From the NCBI GenBank assembly GCA_945947845.1, contig CAMEZN010000035.1, forward strand, positions 1 to 10,019: a stretch of DNA of 10,019 bases, given 5' to 3'. This document shows positions 6,918 to 10,019 of the stretch, piece by piece. The number at the start of each line of letters is the position of its first letter. Position 1 is the stretch's first letter. The notes under the pieces are model-generated. The model did not search any database. It saw nothing but the letters and a program-made list of their open reading frames with translations, and was not told where the DNA came from. Source of the DNA: an uncultured Mucispirillum sp. Lineage in GTDB: Bacteria; Chrysiogenota; Deferribacteres; Deferribacterales; Mucispirillaceae. The position numbers and the translations under genes are program-made.

Positions 6918-6942
6918 TGATTTCACCTTTATATAATGTATA

Positions 6943-6970
6943 ATTATATATTATAAGTAGAAAAAACCAA
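6943..6970 (-). promoter_or_regulatory. candidate promoter of fic
   Basis: Read leftward, TTGGTT (6970-6965) and a perfect TATAAT (6948-6943) are 16 bases apart. The start site would be near 6936, leaving room for the AAGGTGA ribosome-binding site. Array B begins seven bases upstream of the -35, with dyad centres near -55 and -96. These are positions typical of activator sites. A second TATAAT at 6955-6950 has no good -35. Confidence 0.4.
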
Positions 6971-6976
6971 TATAGA

Positions 6977-7046
6977 ATGGGTAAAATTTTCAATATTTTA
7001 CCCATAGGTATATAGTAATGGGTAAAAAACTGCAAAACTTACCCAT
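6977..7046. repeat. paired 29-bp dyads on the 5' side of fic (array B)
   Basis: Two 29-bp dyads at 6977-7005 and 7018-7046 are separated by 12 bases beginning AGGTATA. The first has perfect 11-bp arms around a 7-base centre. The second has perfect 8-bp arms (ATGGGTAA and TTACCCAT) around 13 bases that do not pair. Half-sites lie at 6977-6984, 6998-7005, 7018-7025 and 7039-7046, with centres 21, 20 and 21 bp apart, so all face the same side of the helix. The array lies between the arsC stop (8 bases away) and the candidate fic promoter. It could regulate fic, act as a 3' element of the ars transcript, or be a dispersed repeat. Confidence 0.82.
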
Positions 7047-7054
7047 TAATATAA

Positions 7055-7447
7055 TTATAAATATTGAATATTTTTTAACTGAAGTACTTTTTCTTTAATC
7101 TGATTTATTATTTTTATAAATTCAAAATCGTTTTTACCAGTTGGGTCTTCTATCTGCCAGTCAGCAGTAAAATCTTTATTTAAATATGGGCAGCCGTTAT
7201 AGCAGCCCATACTAATTATTATATCAGGCTCTGGTATTTCATTTATTGTTTTAGTGTGCTGCGATAATGAAATATCTTCATTATAAAGTGATTTAATAAG
7301 CCTGATTACATCTTTATTTATTTCTGATTTGATTTCACTGCCTGCAGAGTAGATATTATAAATATCACTTAAATATTTTCTGCCAAAAAATTCTGCAATC
7401 TGGCTTCTGCATGAATTATGTATGCAGATAAATACTAAATTTTTCAT
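7055..7447 (-). CDS. arsC: arsenate reductase, low-molecular-weight phosphatase fold
   Basis: A 130-residue protein of the low-molecular-weight tyrosine phosphatase / ArsC family. The P-loop CX5R is complete: C8-IHNSC-R14-S. The general-acid aspartate is D101 in the DP pair of WQIEDPTGK. A second redox pair, C82 and C86 (MGCYNGCP), follows the core. Thioredoxin-linked ArsC enzymes use such cysteines to shuttle the disulfide formed when As(V) is reduced to As(III). The pattern favours an arsenate reductase over a protein phosphatase. Its ATG overlaps the upstream gene's stop (ATGA), so translation is coupled to the small redox protein, a plausible electron donor. It is the last gene of the ars cluster. 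No ordinary terminator follows, only array B eight bases beyond the stop. Confidence 0.87.
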   Translation of the reverse strand: MKNLVFICIHNSCRSQIAEFFGRKYLSDIYNIYSAGSEIKSEINKDVIRLIKSLYNEDISLSQHTKTINEIPEPDIIISMGCYNGCPYLNKDFTADWQIEDPTGKNDFEFIKIINQIKEKVLQLKNIQYL

Positions 7448-7764
7448 TTAGAAATCATTTTTTTAATTTCAGCACTTGATAATACTTTACCGGCAGATAT
7501 CACCTGTTCATTTATAACAAGTGCAGGAGTGCTTAATATATTATATGCCATAATTTTTTGAATATCTGTTACATACTCTGCATTAATATTAAGACCTAAT
7601 TCTTTTAATGCGGCATCAGTATTTTCTTTTAATATATGGCAGTTTTTACAGCATGAACCTAATACTTTTACAGATTTAATTTCATCAGATAATTGAAATT
7701 CCTGAGTGTTTTGGTCGCTGCATGCTCCACCACATGAACATAATGTTTGTTTTTTAAAAAACAT
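7444..7764 (-). CDS. small redox-active disulfide protein (thioredoxin fold) with Cys-rich N-terminus
   Basis: A 106-residue thioredoxin-fold protein of the small redox-active disulfide type (PF13192/TIGR00412-like). The active-site pair is C39-KN-C42, preceded by another cysteine, C38. The cis-proline is P80 in STPALVI, and the C-terminal SAGKVLSSAEIKKMI is typical of the family. Ahead of the fold is an extra ~28-residue stretch with C9, C11 and C15 (CSCGGAC), not part of the usual ~77-residue family and a plausible metal or arsenite ligand site. Such proteins often sit beside CSCS-motif permeases and ArsC, where they are thought to move thiol electrons. The ATG has AAAGGAG seven bases upstream. 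It lies 17 bases after the permease and overlaps arsC. Its exact electron partner is inference. Confidence 0.85.
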   Translation of the reverse strand: MFFKKQTLCSCGGACSDQNTQEFQLSDEIKSVKVLGSCCKNCHILKENTDAALKELGLNINAEYVTDIQKIMAYNILSTPALVINEQVISAGKVLSSAEIKKMISK

Positions 7765-7781
7765 AATAATCTCCTTTATTT

Positions 7782-8783
7782 TTATAAAATAGTTTCTATA
7801 TAATTAAATAAATATCCGCTTATTATAATACCTGTAATAACAACAGTAATAAAAGTAAATAAAAGCCTTCCCTTAACTACCTTTTTCAGCATAATAATAG
7901 AAGGCAGTGAAAGTGCAGTTACTGCCATCATAAATGACATAACTGTCCCAAGCCCGGCTCCTTTTAAATAAAGGCTTTCAGCAATTGGTATAACACCGAA
8001 TATATCTGCATACATTGGCGCACCAAAAAATACAGCAAGTGGCACAGCAAATATTTTATCTCCACCAAGAACCATAGAAATATAATTTTCAGGTATGTAG
8101 TTATGGATGAATGCTCCTAAACCAACACCAATAAATATATAAATATATACTTTTTTTACAATCTGCATTGTCTGGGTTTTAGCAAACATTAATCTTTCTT
8201 TTTTAGTATATGATAAGATATTATTATCTAAATAAGGGTTTTGCTTAATAAAATCAGCAATATAGTTTTCCATTTTAAGTTTATCAATTAAAGCACCGCC
8301 TGCAACAGCAAGAATCAAGCCTAAAAGCACGTATATAGCAGTAATATTAAACCCAAACATACTGCTTAAAAGCACAATAGAGCCTAAATCTACAAGCGGT
8401 GATGAAATTAAAAAGGCAAAAACAACACCAAGCGGCAGCCCTGCACTAACAAACCCTATAAAAAGCGGAATAGATGAGCAGGAGCAAAATGGAGTAATAG
8501 TGCCTAAAAGTGCAGCCAAAACAAGAGATGTAATACCCTTATATTTTCCTAATACCTGCCTGCTTCGTTCAGGCGGAAAATAGCTTTGTATATATGATAT
8601 TATAAATATCATTGTAAAAAGCAGAATAAGTATTTTAATAACGTCATACATAAAAAAATGCAGCGCACCACCAAATTTTGATGAAATATCAATACCAAGC
8701 TTTTCAAGAAGGTTTCCTATAATACTGTCAAGGAACTTCATACCTAAAATTTGGTTTTGAATAAAAAGTAAAATTTCTTTCAT
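7782..8783 (-). CDS. integral membrane permease, PF03773 (DUF318/ArsP-like)
   Basis: A 333-residue inner-membrane permease with about eight hydrophobic segments in two blocks, separated by a charged central loop (~165-205). The family hallmark TPFCSCSSIPLF lies at the end of a membrane segment, with C100 and C102, followed by the repeat-like GLPLGVVFAFLISSPLVDL. A matching second-half motif reads GAPMYADIFGVIPIAE. Some PF03773 members export trivalent organoarsenicals (ArsP of Campylobacter). Neighbourhood with ArsR and ArsC makes arsenic export the leading idea, but other thiophilic substrates are possible, so I give no symbol. The ATG has AAGGAG five bases upstream. It is the first gene of the permease-redox-arsC unit, with a 28-bp palindrome just ahead of the ribosome-binding site. 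Confidence 0.88.
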   Translation of the reverse strand: MKEILLFIQNQILGMKFLDSIIGNLLEKLGIDISSKFGGALHFFMYDVIKILILLFTMIFIISYIQSYFPPERSRQVLGKYKGITSLVLAALLGTITPFCSCSSIPLFIGFVSAGLPLGVVFAFLISSPLVDLGSIVLLSSMFGFNITAIYVLLGLILAVAGGALIDKLKMENYIADFIKQNPYLDNNILSYTKKERLMFAKTQTMQIVKKVYIYIFIGVGLGAFIHNYIPENYISMVLGGDKIFAVPLAVFFGAPMYADIFGVIPIAESLYLKGAGLGTVMSFMMAVTALSLPSIIMLKKVVKGRLLFTFITVVITGIIISGYLFNYIETIL

Positions 8784-8798
8784 AAATTCTCCTTATAT

Positions 8799-8826
8799 CT
8801 ATATATTTATATGTATAAATATATAG
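8799..8826. promoter_or_regulatory. 28-bp palindrome, probable ArsR operator of the permease unit
   Basis: Perfect 13-bp arms (CTATATATTTATA and its complement) flank a 2-base centre. The edge is four bases from the permease Shine-Dalgarno sequence (8789-8794), so a bound protein would cover the likely -10 and start site. ArsR/SmtB-family operators are commonly 12-2-12 inverted repeats of AT-rich sequence, which this resembles, and arsR is the next gene upstream. A weak TTTAAA / TATAAA promoter pair overlaps it. AT-only composition makes a partial chance match possible, but 13 perfect pairs is long. Confidence 0.5.
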
Positions 8827-8832
8827 TTTTTT

Positions 8833-8868
8833 AAAAAAGTGTTTTTAATATAATTATTAAAAACACTT
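8833..8868 (-). terminator. intrinsic terminator between arsR and the permease
   Basis: A perfect 14-bp stem (8837-8850 with 8855-8868, arms AAGTGTTTTTAATA and its complement) closes a 4-base loop. Read leftward, it runs straight into TTTTTT. It lies 14 bases past the arsR stop, so arsR transcripts should end here at least in part. The permease then needs its own promoter or readthrough. Confidence 0.75.
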
Positions 8869-8882
8869 AAAATATTAGTTAT

Positions 8883-9179
8883 TTAATTGTTGCAGCAGCC
8901 TTGTATTTCTGATTTATTAAAAATATTATTTTTAAAATAATCAGAAATATTTAAAAGGATATCCCAATTAATTTTATAGTGGGTCCATTTGCCGTCTTTT
9001 CTGGCAGTAACAACTCCGCTGTCGCATAAAATTTTCATGTGGTGGGAAAGAGTTGGCTGACCAATATCTAAAAATTCAAGCAGTTTGCAGGCGCATACTT
9101 CCTGACTGCCTATAATGTTAAGTATTTTAAGCCTGTTTTCATCCCCCAAAGCCTTAAAAATTTTAACAAATTCCTTCAT
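8883..9179 (-). CDS. arsR: ArsR/SmtB-family metalloregulator, As(III)-type
   Basis: A 98-residue winged-helix repressor. The As(III)/Sb(III)-sensing CxC of classic ArsR is present as C29 and C31 in EVCACKL, at the expected place at the start of the helix before the recognition helix (GQPTLSHHMKIL, ~40-51). The wing follows (ARKDGKWTHYKI). The C-terminal tail ends QGCCNN, adding two cysteines (C95, C96) that could be a third ligand or a second site. By family, it represses ars genes until metalloid binding releases it from DNA. An in-frame GTG at 9188 lies inside the Shine-Dalgarno sequence AAGGTGAT, so the ATG at 9179 is taken as the start. A dyad at 9201-9220 is a likely self-operator. It is followed by its own terminator. 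Confidence 0.9.
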   Translation of the reverse strand: MKEFVKIFKALGDENRLKILNIIGSQEVCACKLLEFLDIGQPTLSHHMKILCDSGVVTARKDGKWTHYKINWDILLNISDYFKNNIFNKSEIQGCCNN

Positions 9180-9200
9180 CCATATCACCTTATAATATAT

Positions 9201-9230
9201 ATATTGATAAAAGTCAATATGAAACTTGAC
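9201..9230. promoter_or_regulatory. probable arsR operator/promoter region
   Basis: ATATTGA (9201-9207) and TCAATAT (9214-9220) form a perfect 7-6-7 dyad. A further TTGAC at 9226-9230 pairs with the GTCAA at 9213-9217, making three TTGA-type half-sites. TTGA-centred inverted repeats occur in operators of several ArsR proteins. Read leftward, TTGACT (9217-9212) could be a -35 with TATAAG 17 bases on. That would put the start almost at the ATG, so the true promoter is uncertain. Confidence 0.45.
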
Positions 9231-9233
9231 TTA

Positions 9234-10019
9234 TTATTTCTTTTTCATTTTTTCTACGTGAGCTTTTATAAATGCTTCCATTTCTTCGCTGTCATCATAT
9301 TTAAAAAGTTTAATATTTTTATTAATAATATTTTTTCCTCTTTTAATATCACATTCAATTACTGAATTATATCCTTTTTCATACAGTGCATATTTCAGGC
9401 TGCCAATATTATTTATTGTATGGTAGCCGCATTTAAGTATAATATCGCCGTTTTTTATACCAGCTTTTTGGGCAGGAGAATCTTTACTTACAGATTCAAC
9501 TTTCACTATTCCTTTATCTTCTTCTTCAGTAGATATAGATACACCTATTTTTGGAGTGCCTTCACTTTTTATTTCTTCTGTATAAATATAAATATCTGCA
9601 TTATTTTCTACAAGGCTTATAGTTTCTCCCTGCATAATAACAAAACTGTCTTCTCCTGTAATTCTTTTATATCTTAATGGAATTCCAGAATATTTGCCAG
9701 CATGACCATTTCCGCATATTACAACAATTGATGTATCAGGATTAGCCATTCTGTAATCAGCTAAATGTTTTGCCATAACTTCGTCCCAAATATTTTGAGA
9801 TAAGTAAAAATCACTAAATTTATTTGTGCCTGATGAATGCATCTCAAAAAATGATTTAATTTTATTTTCATATTTATTATTAAGAACATTCATACGTTCT
9901 GGCATAGCAAGCACTTGTTCTGCTGTTAAATTATCAATCTGACCTTGGTATACTTTTGAAGTAACTTCTCTTTCAATATTTAGTGGTATAATATCTATAT
10001 TATTATCTCTTGCATATAT
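9234..10019 (-). CDS. ChaN-like haem-binding/Tiki-superfamily protein with C-terminal PDZ domain (5' part missing)
   Basis: The reading frame is open to the window edge, so the true start lies beyond it; the in-frame GTG at 9914 and the ATGs after it are internal. The 261 visible residues begin IYARDNNIDIIPLN. They include the C-terminal half of a ChaN/PF04187 domain, recognisable by FYLSQNIWDEVMAKHLADY and by GNGHAGKYSGIPLR with its conserved GNGH (visible residues 103-106). A PDZ domain follows at ~155-240 (KIGVSIS, SPAQKAGIKNGDIIL), then a charged helix ending KKK. ChaN of Campylobacter jejuni is an iron-regulated lipoprotein that binds haem cofacially, so a cell-envelope role in haem handling is likely. 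A lipoprotein signal cannot be seen here. It lies 54 bases upstream of arsR on the same strand, without a clear terminator. Confidence 0.85.
   Translation of the reverse strand: MYARDNNIDIIPLNIEREVTSKVYQGQIDNLTAEQVLAMPERMNVLNNKYENKIKSFFEMHSSGTNKFSDFYLSQNIWDEVMAKHLADYRMANPDTSIVVICGNGHAGKYSGIPLRYKRITGEDSFVIMQGETISLVENNADIYIYTEEIKSEGTPKIGVSISTEEEDKGIVKVESVSKDSPAQKAGIKNGDIILKCGYHTINNIGSLKYALYEKGYNSVIECDIKRGKNIINKNIKLFKYDDSEEMEAFIKAHVEKMKKK

Noticed and set aside
5781..7047. Fic region as an insertion sequence with terminal inverted repeats
   Set aside because: No transposase is present, and the flanking arrays are in direct orientation by their first dyad and AGGTATA linker; I see no target-site duplication. 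A cassette bounded by direct repeats stays open.
7055..7447. The ArsC gene as a protein tyrosine phosphatase
   Set aside because: The extra C82/C86 pair and its place in an operon with arsR, a permease and a redox protein favour arsenate reduction.
9420..9677. Plus-strand open frame opposite the ChaN-like gene
   Set aside because: Rich in F, Y and I as expected for the complement of a K/E-rich gene; no start signal.

Overview
AT-rich bacterial DNA. An Sec-type signal peptide, a lipobox lipoprotein and a ChaN-like protein suggest a Gram-negative cell, and the gene content fits a gut or sediment anaerobe. A low-GC member of the Deferribacterota (Mucispirillum-like) is one plausible source. That placement is an impression from gene content and composition, not a test.

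Left part (1-3584): the tail of an upstream gene and a shared hairpin, then a leftward COG0731-type radical SAM protein. A rightward secreted protein of unknown function starts divergently from it, and the two may share one palindromic -35 box. Next come a rightward helical protein of unknown function, a convergent stand-alone HPt phosphotransfer protein, and a rightward HD-domain nucleotidase of the YfbR type. The HPt/HD intergenic region carries a perfect 17-bp palindrome.

Middle (3585-5768): a two-gene operon with a TlpA-like thioredoxin lipoprotein and a long manganese-dependent inorganic pyrophosphatase with CBS-DRTGG-CBS regulatory domains. It is closed by a strong intrinsic terminator.

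Right part (5782-10019), all genes leftward: a class II Fic protein with a C-terminal winged helix, then an arsenic-type cluster (ArsR, CSCS-motif permease, small thioredoxin-fold redox protein, ArsC), then a ChaN-like protein with a PDZ domain cut by the window edge. In the ars cluster, an intrinsic terminator after arsR and a 28-bp palindrome before the permease suggest two transcription units. ArsR would sense As(III) through a CxC motif, ArsC would reduce arsenate, the redox protein would handle thiols, and the permease would export the product.

The most striking unexplained structure is a pair of ~70-bp arrays flanking the fic gene (5782-5851 and 6977-7046). Each holds four TGGGTAA half-sites in alternating orientation, with centres 21, 20 and 21 bp apart, i.e. 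about two helical turns each. Both arrays have the same internal geometry. They look like multi-dimer protein-binding sites or paired palindromic repeats, and nothing annotated in the window explains them.
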